Source of the DNA: CAKZNE01 sp963976435 | GTDB lineage: Bacteria > Bacteroidota > Bacteroidia > Flavobacteriales > Schleiferiaceae | Reading direction: 5' to 3' | NCBI GenBank assembly: GCA_963976435.1 | Contig: CAXBKQ010000015.1 | Coordinates: forward strand, 1-64,000 | DNA: 64,000 nucleotides | Shown here: one piece after another, positions 43,224-52,580 of the stretch | Numbering within the stretch: the first letter of the stretch is position 1 | How the letters are laid out: the number at the start of each line of letters is the position of its first letter | Notes under the pieces: model-generated | The model's input: only the letters and a program-made list of their open reading frames with translations | Told to the model about the DNA's origin: nothing | The model's database searches: none | Program-made: the position numbers and the translations under genes

Positions 43224-44212
43224 AATTTGGCAATTTCCTTGGCGGAATCTTCTATTTTCCGGAATGTAAATCCCAATCTTTCCTGTAATTTTTCGCTGCT
43301 ATACAAATAGGTCTTTTGCGCTGTACGAGCTGTTTCTTTAGTGATCAAAGGCTTTATTCTGAATAGCTTAAATTTCAACCATTCTATCCTCCATGCAAGC
43401 TCACTTAAAAACCTACCCACTTTTTTCTTTGGTGGGTTTACCCCTAATCCCTGAGCTATATAATTGAAAAAATTCTCATAGCTAATATTTTCGGCGGCTA
43501 CTACAAACCTTTCCTCTTTAATATCACTTTTCATAAGTTGGATCATCGCTTTAGCCACATCCCTTACATCCACAAAAGCATTAGTTCCTGAAGTAAAATA
43601 TTTTAAACCTTTAGCCACCGTATTAAACATTGCAGAGCTACCATTATTCCAGTTTCCAGGACCAATTATAATACAGGGATTTATGATCACTACATTTAAA
43701 CCTTCCTGGCTAGCCCTCCAAACTTCAATCTCCGAAGCGTATTTTCCTTTGGAATAGTTGCTATTATTCTTACTTTCTACCCAATCACTATTTTCATCAA
43801 TCACCTTGTTTTCTGCCTTTCTTCCTAAGGAGGCCACGCTGCTGGTATGAAGGAATTTTCGAATAGGATAGTCCAATGCAATATTTACCATATTGGCAGT
43901 TGACGTTACATTATCTTCCAAAACCATTTTACTATCCTTGGGGTTGAAACTTACTACTGCAGCACAATGGTAAACATCTTCTATCCCTTCAAAAGCTGGT
44001 TCTAGAGCAACAATGTCCAATAAATCCGCTTCAAACCATTCCAGATTTTGGATAAAAGCACTAATATCAATCTGATAATAGGCCGCCGTTCTTTTTATAA
44101 TTTCCTTATCGGAATGCGGGCGACATATGGCCCTAATTTTTTCTCCACTCTGAAGTAAATTAATAATAAGATGAGACCCCAAAAGACCTGTACCGCCCGT
44201 AACTAATACCAT
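43199..44212 (-). CDS. NAD-dependent epimerase/dehydratase (extended SDR)
   Basis: 337 residues. Nucleotide-binding 'VLVTGGTGLLGSHLI' (GxxGxxG) at the N-terminus, Asp-containing 'WFEADLLD', catalytic Tyr in 'NYSKGKYASEIEV' (YxxxK-type, here YSKGKY), and 'NVVIINPCIIIGPGNW'. The sequence resembles dihydroflavonol-4-reductase-like proteins common in Bacteroidota. Substrate unknown. The gene stands alone on this strand and its end runs 25 bp into the opposite DUF4296 gene. Confidence 0.9.
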   Translation of the reverse strand: MVLVTGGTGLLGSHLIINLLQSGEKIRAICRPHSDKEIIKRTAAYYQIDISAFIQNLEWFEADLLDIVALEPAFEGIEDVYHCAAVVSFNPKDSKMVLEDNVTSTANMVNIALDYPIRKFLHTSSVASLGRKAENKVIDENSDWVESKNNSNYSKGKYASEIEVWRASQEGLNVVIINPCIIIGPGNWNNGSSAMFNTVAKGLKYFTSGTNAFVDVRDVAKAMIQLMKSDIKEERFVVAAENISYENFFNYIAQGLGVNPPKKKVGRFLSELAWRIEWLKFKLFRIKPLITKETARTAQKTYLYSSEKLQERLGFTFRKIEDSAKEIAKFYLSDSAS

Positions 44213-44306
44213 AGAAAGACAAATTTTCTGTGGCTAAAGTAAGGGATTTAGGTGGTTTTAAACAGGGGCTTTTTCTCTGTTATTCCAATTTCAAAAAAAC
44301 CATTAG

Positions 44307-44639
44307 GCTTCTAGTTTGCTCTTTAGTCAAACCTATTTAAAAAAGGAGGGCAGTACAAACGAGAATTCAGACTTTGTTGTCAAAGACAATGTTCCTGATA
44401 CTTTTAACGTTTCGGTTTACCCTAATCCAGTAAAAGATTATTTAAATATCGAAATTAATAATTTGTCTTCAGGAATTGCCGAAATCTATGACCTGAATGG
44501 TAAATTGCTTGGCATAACTGAAATTCGCACCGGGTATGGAATTCTATCAACTAGCGAGCTCTCAAACGGACTTTATGTAGTGAAGATTTCTGGCACAAAT
44601 GGAAAGTCTGCTGTACAGAAAATTTTAGTTAATAAATAA
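44307..44639 (+). pseudogene. Remnant of a T9SS cargo: sorting domain without the body
   Basis: The frame opens after an in-frame stop at 44304; no ATG is available (a TTG is at 44316) and 107 residues follow. The first residues (LLFSQTYLKKEG) look like a signal-peptide end and mature start, and the remaining ~80 residues are a complete type A sorting domain: 'FNVSVYPNPVKDYLNIEI', 'SGIAEIYDLNGKLLG', 'LSNGLYVVKISGTNGKSAVQKILVNK'. No functional signal peptide is encoded. It ends 1 bp before an intact T9SS cargo. A short functional protein is possible, but a deletion remnant fits better. Confidence 0.6.
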
Positions 44640-44640
44640 A

Positions 44641-46203
44641 ATGAAAAAGGCTTTAAGAATAAAATATAAAAAGAAGGTCCCCTTTTGGGGCTTTCTTTTT
44701 TGTATAATTTCCTCCTTTGGGGCTTTTGGCCAAACCACCTTTAAAACAGCTTACGAAGAAGCATCTGCTTCCTACCAAGCTATCCAGAAGGGGAATAATT
44801 ATTATTCTGTTTCTCAAGTTTATGATGCTTCCACCAATTTAGTGGGTATCGGTTTACATAAGTTCGATTTGCAAGGAAATATTATTAAAACAACAGAGCT
44901 TTTTGACAGTATATTCATTATGTTTCCAAGTAATTTTATAGCCCTAGATACTACCCTACAAGGTGATCTGATTACCGTTGGGGGAATTAGCACTGGGAGT
45001 GCTTTTGATAATTTGTTATTAAAGTTTGATAGTAATTTAGATACTATTTGGACGAGCCGTTTTCCGGAACAGGATACTTTCACACATTTTCATTCTTTAG
45101 CCTCTGTTCCAGATGGTGGGTTTATTATTGCCTCTTATAAAAACACAGGGGGTGGTCATGTTGTGGCTAGTTTATTAAAGACGGACAGTGCTGGTAAAAA
45201 ACTATGGACCAAAAATTACCCATTAGTGGATTCGGTAGGGTTTTTCCCTTACCATGTTTATAATGCTCCAGATAATGGATTTTTAATAACTGGACAACGA
45301 AGTTGGCATAGGGATTATCAGTTTGATGATTTGGTATTGATGAGGGTGGATAGTTTAGGGAAAGTTTTATGGACAAAAATTATTGATGAGGGTATGGAAG
45401 ATGGGATACCCTCAGCAGTTTATTTGGGGAATGATAAATGGGTGGTTTATGCAGCAAATCAAGTGGGAATTGTTGTTATTTCTCAAAATAATGTGAAAAG
45501 TTACAAGCATTTCTTCTATAAAATTTCAGATTTGGATGGTCATATTTTAAAAAGAAGTATTGCCACTCAAGATGCCCAACACGTTATGGAAAGTACAAAT
45601 CTTTGCATGCAGGGAGAAAAATTAGTCGCTTTGGGACAATTGCGAAATACGGGATTTAAGTTTGGAGAATGGGTTGGTGGCTATTTGAGTTTCACCTTAG
45701 CGGTTGATACAAGTTTAAATGATTTGTGGTTCAATATCTATAGCCATAGTAATAAAATTGGTGACCGTCCTGATAATTGGAGTATCTTGTATGATATACG
45801 ACCAACCACAGATGGAGGATTTATTTGTTCAGGATTTTATGAAAGTGCAGACCCGGTAATTACTAGAGGTGGTTTCCATGGTTGGTTGGTGAAATTAGAT
45901 AGCAATGGTTGTGTAGAACAGAACTGCACTAACTATGTGGGGGAGGAAGAAATTGAAAATTCTGTATTGAAGAATATTGAAATAAGCCCTAATCCATTTT
46001 CTTTAAACTTGTCTATCGTTTTAGAAACAAAGGGACTTCCCACTTCCTTTAGGATCTATTCTGTTTCGGGAAAGGAGCTTTTAGTTGGTTCATTAAATGA
46101 TGGATTCAATAAAATAGATGTTTCCAGTTTTAAAAGCGGGTTTTACCTTATTGAAATAGAAAAAGAAGGGAAAAAGTTTTTTCAAAAGCTTGTTAAGAAT
46201 TAA
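44641..46203 (+). CDS. Secreted repeat protein with T9SS domain
   Basis: 520 residues. Signal peptide MKKALRIKYKKKVPFWGFLFCIISSFGAFGQ. The central ~400 residues carry repeats of the form 'DNLLLKFDSNLDTIWTSRF', 'VASLLKTDSAGKKLWTKNY', 'DDLVLMRVDSLGKVLWTKII', 'HGWLVKLDSNGCVEQ', as in beta-propeller-type secreted proteins of Bacteroidota. The C-terminal sorting domain is 'NIEISPNPFSLNLSIVL', 'SFRIYSVSGKELLVGSL', 'FKSGFYLIEIEKEGKKFFQKLVKN'. Extracellular or surface location. Ligand unknown. Confidence 0.87.
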   Translation: MKKALRIKYKKKVPFWGFLFCIISSFGAFGQTTFKTAYEEASASYQAIQKGNNYYSVSQVYDASTNLVGIGLHKFDLQGNIIKTTELFDSIFIMFPSNFIALDTTLQGDLITVGGISTGSAFDNLLLKFDSNLDTIWTSRFPEQDTFTHFHSLASVPDGGFIIASYKNTGGGHVVASLLKTDSAGKKLWTKNYPLVDSVGFFPYHVYNAPDNGFLITGQRSWHRDYQFDDLVLMRVDSLGKVLWTKIIDEGMEDGIPSAVYLGNDKWVVYAANQVGIVVISQNNVKSYKHFFYKISDLDGHILKRSIATQDAQHVMESTNLCMQGEKLVALGQLRNTGFKFGEWVGGYLSFTLAVDTSLNDLWFNIYSHSNKIGDRPDNWSILYDIRPTTDGGFICSGFYESADPVITRGGFHGWLVKLDSNGCVEQNCTNYVGEEEIENSVLKNIEISPNPFSLNLSIVLETKGLPTSFRIYSVSGKELLVGSLNDGFNKIDVSSFKSGFYLIEIEKEGKKFFQKLVKN

Positions 46204-46454
46204 AAAGTGCAAATCCTTTTTTAGATAATTTAAGGACAAATTATGTAGTGAAATAATTGTTTTGGACAGCCATGAGATAATTCTTTGGTCAAACCTTCAT
46301 TTAGTCCATTGTCAAGCACTTTGTTTTTAAAAGAATTGGCAAGTATTATTCTGAGCCGTCTTTTTCCTTAGTATAAGCTTTGTTATTGCAGGATTGATTT
46401 TAACTTTACCAGCTGATTTTATCCCGGGCTAAAAAGCCCTATAAAAAGATTGAA

Positions 46455-47732
46455 ATGAAAAATTTTGTTGATGAACTTCGCTGGAGAGGTATGCTCAAGG
46501 ATATTATGCCTGGTACTGAGGAACTATTGAATAAAGAAATGGTTTCTGGATATATAGGCTTCGATCCTACTGCTGATTCCTTAGGAGTAGGCAATCTTGT
46601 ACAGATTATGACCTTGGTTCATTTTCAAAGATGTGGTCATAAACCCTATGCCTTGGTTGGTGGAGCTACTGGTATGGTGGGTGATCCTTCTGGTAAATCT
46701 CAAGAAAGAAATTTACTTTCTACCGATATCCTAAACCACAACCTTAATGCTCAAAAAAAACAATTAGAGCGTTTCCTAAACTTTGATGCTAGTGAAAATT
46801 CAGCCGAAATTGTAAACAACTATGATTGGTTTAAGGATTTAAATTTTCTAGACTTCATTAGAGATACAGGTAAACATATTACCGTAAATTATATGTTGGC
46901 TAAAGACTCTGTAAAGAATAGACTTGAAAATGGTATGTCCTTTACCGAATTTTCCTATCAGCTTGTTCAAGGATATGATTTTTACCACCTCAACACCGAA
47001 AAGAATATTAAAATTCAAATGGGGGGAAGTGATCAATGGGGAAATATTACTACAGGTACTGAACTTATAAGAAGGAAAGGTGGTGGAGAAGCATTTGCAC
47101 TAACCACTCCCCTCATTAAAAAAGCAGATGGCAGCAAATTTGGAAAGTCTGAAAAAGGAAACATTTGGCTAGATGCCGAAAAAACCAGCCCCTATGAATT
47201 TTACCAATTTTGGCTAAACTCTGCAGATAGCGATTGTGAAAACTATATCAAGATTTTTTCCTTAAAAGAAAGGGAGGAATTGGAGCAATTAATTAATGAG
47301 CACCGAACTGATCCTGGTCGCCGTCAATTGCAAAAAGCTTTAGCCGAAGAAATTACAGAAAGAGTTCATGGTAAAGAAGAATTGGAAAAAGCAGTGCAAG
47401 CTTCCCAAATATTATTTGGAAAAGCTACCGAAGAAGCCTTAAGAACTTTGGACGAAAGAACCTTAGTTTCTGTGTTTGAAGGTGTAGGACAAGGTAGCCT
47501 CAACCAAAATGATTTGGAAGCAGGTATCGATATTGTTCATCTTTTAGCTGATCATACAAGTCTTTTTGCCTCCAAGGGTGAAGCCAGAAGAATGCTTCAA
47601 GGAAATGGAGTTTCCATCAACAAATCCAAGGTTAAACTAGACCGAATTATCAAACCTGAAGATTTGATTAATGATAAATATATAGTAGTTCAAAAAGGAA
47701 AAAAAGAATACTTCCTACTTCGACTAAGCTAA
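46455..47732 (+). CDS. tyrS: Tyrosyl-tRNA synthetase
   Basis: 425 residues, the normal bacterial length. 'YIGFDPTADSLGVGNLVQIM' is the signature region, in which the HIGH motif is GVGN (residues 44-47), so its first His is Gly. The tyrosine-binding 'YQLVQGYDFYHL...QMGGSDQWGNITTG' and KMSKS-like 'KFGKSEKG' are intact. The C-terminal S4 domain is present ('ASKGEARRMLQGNGVSINKSKVKL'). It charges tRNA-Tyr. Single gene; upstream 250 bp contain no obvious T-box. Confidence 0.95.
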   Translation: MKNFVDELRWRGMLKDIMPGTEELLNKEMVSGYIGFDPTADSLGVGNLVQIMTLVHFQRCGHKPYALVGGATGMVGDPSGKSQERNLLSTDILNHNLNAQKKQLERFLNFDASENSAEIVNNYDWFKDLNFLDFIRDTGKHITVNYMLAKDSVKNRLENGMSFTEFSYQLVQGYDFYHLNTEKNIKIQMGGSDQWGNITTGTELIRRKGGGEAFALTTPLIKKADGSKFGKSEKGNIWLDAEKTSPYEFYQFWLNSADSDCENYIKIFSLKEREELEQLINEHRTDPGRRQLQKALAEEITERVHGKEELEKAVQASQILFGKATEEALRTLDERTLVSVFEGVGQGSLNQNDLEAGIDIVHLLADHTSLFASKGEARRMLQGNGVSINKSKVKLDRIIKPEDLINDKYIVVQKGKKEYFLLRLS

Positions 47733-47925
47733 TGACAATCTGTAAATTGAGTATTTAATTACTTTTCGTTTTTGAAAAACCTGTCCCAATTAGGGAATAA
47801 TTCTATTTTGAGAAGGGTGATTATATTATTGATTTTAAGTGACTTAGACTAAAAATCTGGGCTTGGAATAATTGTGGAGTATTAAAAAATGGGCGAATAA
47901 GCTTATATTCACTCCATCTACTATT

Positions 47926-49659
47926 ATGAAAAAACAATTAAAAAATATTTTTGCTCTCCTCTTGCTAGCGGCACTTAGCACTGGATGTGATAGCAATGAC
48001 GAGTTTGGAACTCCACCTGGAGTTTTTGTACCCGTAAACAATACTGAAGAATTAAATCCACCACCGAACTTTAATTGGTCTGCCAGCTTAAAAGGCAGCC
48101 TAAATGTAATTTTCAACAATCCGGAAAAAGTTTCCCTAGATAATCAATTGGCTCAAATAGTGGATGCTAATGGGCAAATTTATGCGAAGTCAAAAATTGA
48201 ATCTGCTGCCGTGCATTTTGATTTGGACCTTCCGGAGGATAAAGAATTTTATATAGAATTGAGTGCTGCTGATGGAAGACAAAGAATTGAAAGCGCGGGA
48301 ACTATGGAAATGACAGTGCGTAAAGAAGGCTCGTTTTATTCTGATGGCAAAAAAGCAAGCTCCTCCTTTTTATGCGTTAGTTGTGGCACTCCTTTCGATA
48401 ATGGAGGAATTGAGCTACCCCTGGTTTTAGGTTCCTACACCCAAATTAATGAAGCACTAGTTCCTTCCTGGAATACGACAGCCTCAGATAACAAAATTGA
48501 AATCTGGACCAGTGGCTTTAATGGAGTAGCCTCCCAAGAAGGAAACCAATTTTTTGAAATAAATGCAACTCAAGTTGCCGCCCTTTACCAAGATGTATGC
48601 ATCACTCCTGGGACAACCATTTCCTGGAGCGTTTACCATAGAGGGAGAGCTGGTGTAGATGTAGCAGAAGTTTTAATAGGATCATCAGTAGCCACGGCTG
48701 TAAGTCAGGCTACCATGACTGATGGCACAAGCGCATGGGGATATTATTCTGGAAACTATACCGTTCCTGCAGGACAAACGAATACCACTTTTGTATTCAA
48801 GGCTGTTTCTGCAGCTGGTGGTGCCTCGGTGGGAAATTTTATTGATAATTTCCAAGTAATTTGCGATCAAGATGCTGATGGTATTACAGATACTGAAGAT
48901 GATTATCCAACAGATCCAAGCAGGGCCTATAAGAGTTATTTCCCAACGGCAGGAAAACAAATTTTAGCCTTTGAAGATCTTTGGCCATCCCTTGGAGATT
49001 TTGACTTTAATGATATGGTTTTGGCTTCAAAAGCAGAAATCTCAAAAAATGCTTCTGGCCATTTAGTTGATGCCAGTTTTAAAATTGGTATAGATGCCAT
49101 CGGTGCAGGATTACACAATGGCGTTGCCATGATGTTTTACGATGAAAATAGCCAAGCCTTTGGTTCCAGTATTGTTGCATCTGTTAGTGGAGATGCCTCT
49201 TTAGATCCTGGGAATACTAATGGTTTGATTTTATCGAACAATATTTTCACCACCATATCAGATTATTATCAAAATAATGGTGTAGGCCCGAATAAGGTTC
49301 CAGACACTCTCTCCTTTACCATTAATTTTGTGGCTGATGCTATAACGGACTTCACTCCAGAGCTATATCTTTTTAGATCCGGTGATAGGAGTCATGAGGT
49401 TCACCTTAGTGGTTTTCCAAATACTGCAACCATTAACCCAGCCCTTGTAAATACCAAGGATGATAATGGAAATTATAAAACTGCAACGGGCTTGCCATGG
49501 GGTATGGAAATTATCACCAGTGCTAGTTGGAGTCATCCATTGGAAAAAACCGATATTCTAGATGCTTATAGCCAATTTCAACTTTGGGCCACTTCGGGAG
49601 GAATAAGTAATCCTATATGGTATACACTTCCGGATCCCACAAGGACATTTGGAAATTAA
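47926..49659 (+). CDS. LruC-domain lipoprotein
   Basis: 577 residues from the ATG at 47926, chosen because a lipobox follows (FALLLLAALSTGC, Cys21); an earlier in-frame ATG at 47872 would precede it. The middle contains a lectin-like beta region (~150-305) and a Ca-binding 'DQDADGITDTEDDYPTDP' (thrombospondin-type-3-like). The C-terminal ~240 residues form the LruC/DUF4842 domain ('FEDLWPSLGDFDFNDMVL', 'EVHLSGFPNTATINP', 'PWGMEIITSASWSHPLE'). Surface-exposed lipoprotein, function unknown. Followed by a strong terminator and then a regulator gene. Confidence 0.85.
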   Translation: MKKQLKNIFALLLLAALSTGCDSNDEFGTPPGVFVPVNNTEELNPPPNFNWSASLKGSLNVIFNNPEKVSLDNQLAQIVDANGQIYAKSKIESAAVHFDLDLPEDKEFYIELSAADGRQRIESAGTMEMTVRKEGSFYSDGKKASSSFLCVSCGTPFDNGGIELPLVLGSYTQINEALVPSWNTTASDNKIEIWTSGFNGVASQEGNQFFEINATQVAALYQDVCITPGTTISWSVYHRGRAGVDVAEVLIGSSVATAVSQATMTDGTSAWGYYSGNYTVPAGQTNTTFVFKAVSAAGGASVGNFIDNFQVICDQDADGITDTEDDYPTDPSRAYKSYFPTAGKQILAFEDLWPSLGDFDFNDMVLASKAEISKNASGHLVDASFKIGIDAIGAGLHNGVAMMFYDENSQAFGSSIVASVSGDASLDPGNTNGLILSNNIFTTISDYYQNNGVGPNKVPDTLSFTINFVADAITDFTPELYLFRSGDRSHEVHLSGFPNTATINPALVNTKDDNGNYKTATGLPWGMEIITSASWSHPLEKTDILDAYSQFQLWATSGGISNPIWYTLPDPTRTFGN

Positions 49660-49663
49660 AAAA

Positions 49664-49697
49664 AAAAGCCCTGATTAAAACAGGGCTTTTTTTTTTG
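49664..49697 (+). terminator. Intrinsic terminator after the LruC gene
   Basis: Stem AAAAGCCCTG (49664-49673) / CAGGGCTTTT (49681-49690) followed by a T tract. Confidence 0.88.
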
Positions 49698-49794
49698 CGA
49701 AAATTTAATATGCCGAAAATCGAAAAAATTTTTGTGTGAAAAATTAATCAACTATCTTCCTAACCTTGCCAAACCGTCACAAAACTTAGAACAT

Positions 49795-50433
49795 ATGATC
49801 CGCATTGGAATTGTTGATGATCATCAAATAGTTATCAATGGATTGTCCAAAATCCTAAATGGAAACCCCAGCACAGAAGTAGTATTTTCTAGCACTCATG
49901 GCAGTGATCTTTTAAAAACTGATGTTTTGGAAAAGATAGATGTATTACTAATGGATATAGAAATGCCCGAGATGGATGGGGTTGATCTTGCTAAATCTGT
50001 CTTATCAAAAGATCAAGATTTAAAAATTTTGATGCTTAGCATGTATAAGGATAAAAGTCTAGCCGAAAAATTAAAGGACATAGGAGTAAGGGGTTATTTA
50101 TCTAAAAACACGGATGACGCCATCTTAATAGAAGTAATACAAGAAATCCAAAAGGGAAACAGTTATTTTAAGATTCTACGCACCCGCGAAAATGTTTTGG
50201 AAGATGACAACAAAACCGTTTTTTACAAGGAAAAAATAAAGGAACTGTCGGAGAGGGAATTGGAAATTCTCCGCCATATTGTTGAAGGAATGAGCAATAA
50301 GGATATTGGTGATAAACTACATATCAGCCACAGAACTGTAGACACACATCGGACCAATATTATGAGAAAACTGGACGCAAGTAATGTAGCTTCCTTAGTG
50401 AGAATTGCTTTAAAGACAGGTGTTATCCATTAA
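49795..50433 (+). CDS. NarL/FixJ-type response regulator
   Basis: 212 residues from the ATG at 49795 (MIRIGIVDDHQ), as typical receiver domains begin. Phospho-acceptor Asp54 ('LLMDIEMPEMDG'), conserved Lys in 'GYLSKNTDD' and a C-terminal LuxR-type HTH ('LSERELEILRHIVEGMSNKDIGDKLHISHRTVDTHRTNIMRKL'). It is the natural partner of the TPR histidine kinase encoded next. The shared upstream element of three nearby promoters is a candidate binding site. Confidence 0.94.
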   Translation: MIRIGIVDDHQIVINGLSKILNGNPSTEVVFSSTHGSDLLKTDVLEKIDVLLMDIEMPEMDGVDLAKSVLSKDQDLKILMLSMYKDKSLAEKLKDIGVRGYLSKNTDDAILIEVIQEIQKGNSYFKILRTRENVLEDDNKTVFYKEKIKELSERELEILRHIVEGMSNKDIGDKLHISHRTVDTHRTNIMRKLDASNVASLVRIALKTGVIH

Positions 50434-50443
50434 TTAGGGGATA

Positions 50444-50481
50444 TACCGTATTGCGCCACAAGCCCATCTCCAATAGATTTG
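50444..50481 (+). promoter_or_regulatory. Promoter of the TPR kinase gene with shared upstream element
   Basis: TACCGTATTG (50444-50453) is followed by TAGATTTG (50474-50481), a perfect TAnnTTTG -7 box; the TTG of the first element is the -33 with 20 bp spacing. The same pair with the same 30-bp offset occurs before the next two genes. Expected start site lies about 54 nt before the ATG. Confidence 0.72.
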
Positions 50482-50541
50482 AAAATTCGTGGATAATTCT
50501 TAAAACCAAAAAAAGGGCTTGAGGGAAAAATCAAGAAGATT

Positions 50542-52500
50542 ATGAATAAGAAAAAACATTTTTTTAAGGCCAGTTCGGTACTATTGGTATTTTTCCTTAT
50601 TGGACAGATTCAAGCTCAAATCTCAAGGACAACAGATAGTTTAATAAATATTTTACCCACCTACGACAATTACAGGGAAAAGGCAGAAGCACTTTTTATT
50701 ATTTCCTGGTCCCTACAATATTCCTACCCAGATTCTTCCCTCTTTTATTTAAACCAAGTATTGGATTTGGGTAGAGCGAATAATAATGACACTACCATAT
50801 CAGGTGCATATAATCGTATGGGTATTGCTTATGACATTCAAAATAAATGGGAAGAATCCTTAGAACATTATACCCTTGCAATAGAGTACAATAAAAAAAC
50901 TGGAGACAGCATCACCCGAGCGAGTATATACAGCAATCGAGGTTTGGTTTATTGGAATAAAAACTTATTTGAAAAGGCCCTAGTTGAATTTATAAATGCC
51001 CAACAAATTTTTGAAGCTATAGGGCATAAAAAAGGAATTGCCAATTGCATGCACAATACGGCACTAATCCATATGGATTTAGAAAATGAACCACAGGCTA
51101 TAGAGCAACATAAGGAAGCCCTAAGAATAAGAACAGAGATTGAAGATGAAAATGGAATAATAGATTCAAAAACAAATCTAGCCCTACTTTATTATAGAAC
51201 TAAGGATCTCCATTTTTTGGCCAAATCCTATTTGAAGGAAGCTATAGAACATTATAAAAAAAATGAACAATATTACGCTCTGGCTAAGGCATTTAGCCAT
51301 ATGGCCCATTTGCATGATTATCAAAAAAATTACGACTCCTCCCTTTATTACTTTAAAGAATCCATAGAGGTTGCCGATCAAATTGGTGCAAAAAACTTTA
51401 AAGCCTCTTCCATATATAGTATGGCAGATATTTATTCTGTTCAAGAAAATTATAGGGAACAATTAAAATATCTAGAAGAAGCTTTGGAGATATCAAAAAC
51501 TACTGAAAACCTAAAGCTCCTTGGGTTTATTTATGATGCTCTTGGCAATTGTAATTACAATCTAGGAAACTATAAAACCTCTTCCCAAAACTTTCAGGAT
51601 AGCCGGGTTTTTCGAGACTCTGTATACAATATTGAAAAGGCCGAGCTTATTCAAACCTTAGAACTGAAATTTGAAACAGCGAAAAAGGAAAATCAAATTA
51701 CTCAGCAAAAGCTGGAAATTGCAGATAAGGACAATGCCATCCAAGAACAAGAATTGGAAAAAAGCAGAATTAAGAATTGGATTTATATCCTTTCTGCCCT
51801 ACTATTATTAATTCTGAGTATTGGAATTCTATTTTACCAAAGAAAGAAAAGAAGGCTTATTCTAGAAAAAAATGAAGCTCTCTTAAAGGAGAAGGAAAAG
51901 GGCTTAGAAGCTGTAATTCTTTCCCAAGATGAAGAAAGAAAGAGGATTGCCAAAAACTTACATGATAGTGTAATACAGCAAATGGTAAGTTTAAATTTTG
52001 GACTACGACAAATAAAGGATGATTCCAAAACCGATCTCCTCAAAATTTTGGATCAATCTACAATAGAACTTAGGGATCTTTCCCACAAATTGATGCCTAA
52101 AGGTTTGGTAAAATTTGGTTTGGAGAAAGCTGTAGAAGGACTGCTAGAGCTTTCCTTAAAATTCACAAAAATTGATTTCCACTATGAGTTTTCTGGAATA
52201 AAAAACAGAATACCCCAAAAAATTGAGCTCAACCTTTACCGAGTAATTCAGGAGCTTACCCAAAATGTGGTGAAACACAGTGGTGCTTCAAAACTTGATA
52301 TTCAATTATATCAGTTAAAAAATAATCTACACCTCATCCTTGAGGATAATGGCAAAGGCTTTACAACAGAAAAAAACATGGAAGGTATTGGTCTACAGAA
52401 TATTAAAAGCCGAGTAGAATCCATGCATGGCAGCCTAAATTACGATTCCCAACTAGATCGAGGGACCATTGTTACGATTAAAATACCACTAGATCAATAA
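50542..52500 (+). CDS. TPR sensor histidine kinase (HisKA_3 type)
   Basis: 652 residues. Signal peptide (VLLVFFLIGQIQAQ), then a periplasmic array of about six TPRs (~50-370, e.g. 'AYNRMGIAYDIQNKWEESLEHYTLAIEY', 'ASIYSNRGLVYWNKNLFEKALVEF'), a TM helix (WIYILSALLLLILSIGILFY, ~412-432), and a HisKA_3 dimerisation box with His474 ('DEERKRIAKNLHDSVIQQM'). The ATPase domain has 'IQELTQNVVKHSGAS' and 'LEDNGKGFT', 'GIGLQNIKSRV'. Partner of the NarL-type regulator encoded upstream. A coiled coil (~370-410) links TPRs to the membrane. Confidence 0.93.
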   Translation: MNKKKHFFKASSVLLVFFLIGQIQAQISRTTDSLINILPTYDNYREKAEALFIISWSLQYSYPDSSLFYLNQVLDLGRANNNDTTISGAYNRMGIAYDIQNKWEESLEHYTLAIEYNKKTGDSITRASIYSNRGLVYWNKNLFEKALVEFINAQQIFEAIGHKKGIANCMHNTALIHMDLENEPQAIEQHKEALRIRTEIEDENGIIDSKTNLALLYYRTKDLHFLAKSYLKEAIEHYKKNEQYYALAKAFSHMAHLHDYQKNYDSSLYYFKESIEVADQIGAKNFKASSIYSMADIYSVQENYREQLKYLEEALEISKTTENLKLLGFIYDALGNCNYNLGNYKTSSQNFQDSRVFRDSVYNIEKAELIQTLELKFETAKKENQITQQKLEIADKDNAIQEQELEKSRIKNWIYILSALLLLILSIGILFYQRKKRRLILEKNEALLKEKEKGLEAVILSQDEERKRIAKNLHDSVIQQMVSLNFGLRQIKDDSKTDLLKILDQSTIELRDLSHKLMPKGLVKFGLEKAVEGLLELSLKFTKIDFHYEFSGIKNRIPQKIELNLYRVIQELTQNVVKHSGASKLDIQLYQLKNNLHLILEDNGKGFTTEKNMEGIGLQNIKSRVESMHGSLNYDSQLDRGTIVTIKIPLDQ

Positions 52501-52526
52501 TATTTCCTGCTAGAATTTACGTCATT

Positions 52527-52564
52527 TACCGTATTGATTGAGCCTTGATGGCAATCTAGATTTG
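52527..52564 (+). promoter_or_regulatory. Promoter of the outer-membrane-like gene, second copy of the shared element
   Basis: TACCGTATTG (52527-52536) and TAGATTTG (52557-52564) repeat the element and spacing found before the TPR kinase gene. Predicted start about 10 nt before the ATG at 52581. Confidence 0.72.
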
Positions 52565-52580
52565 CTAAAAAATCAAGATT

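Noticed and set aside
46204..46454. T-box or other leader before tyrS
   Set aside because: No T-box sequence or specifier stem could be seen.
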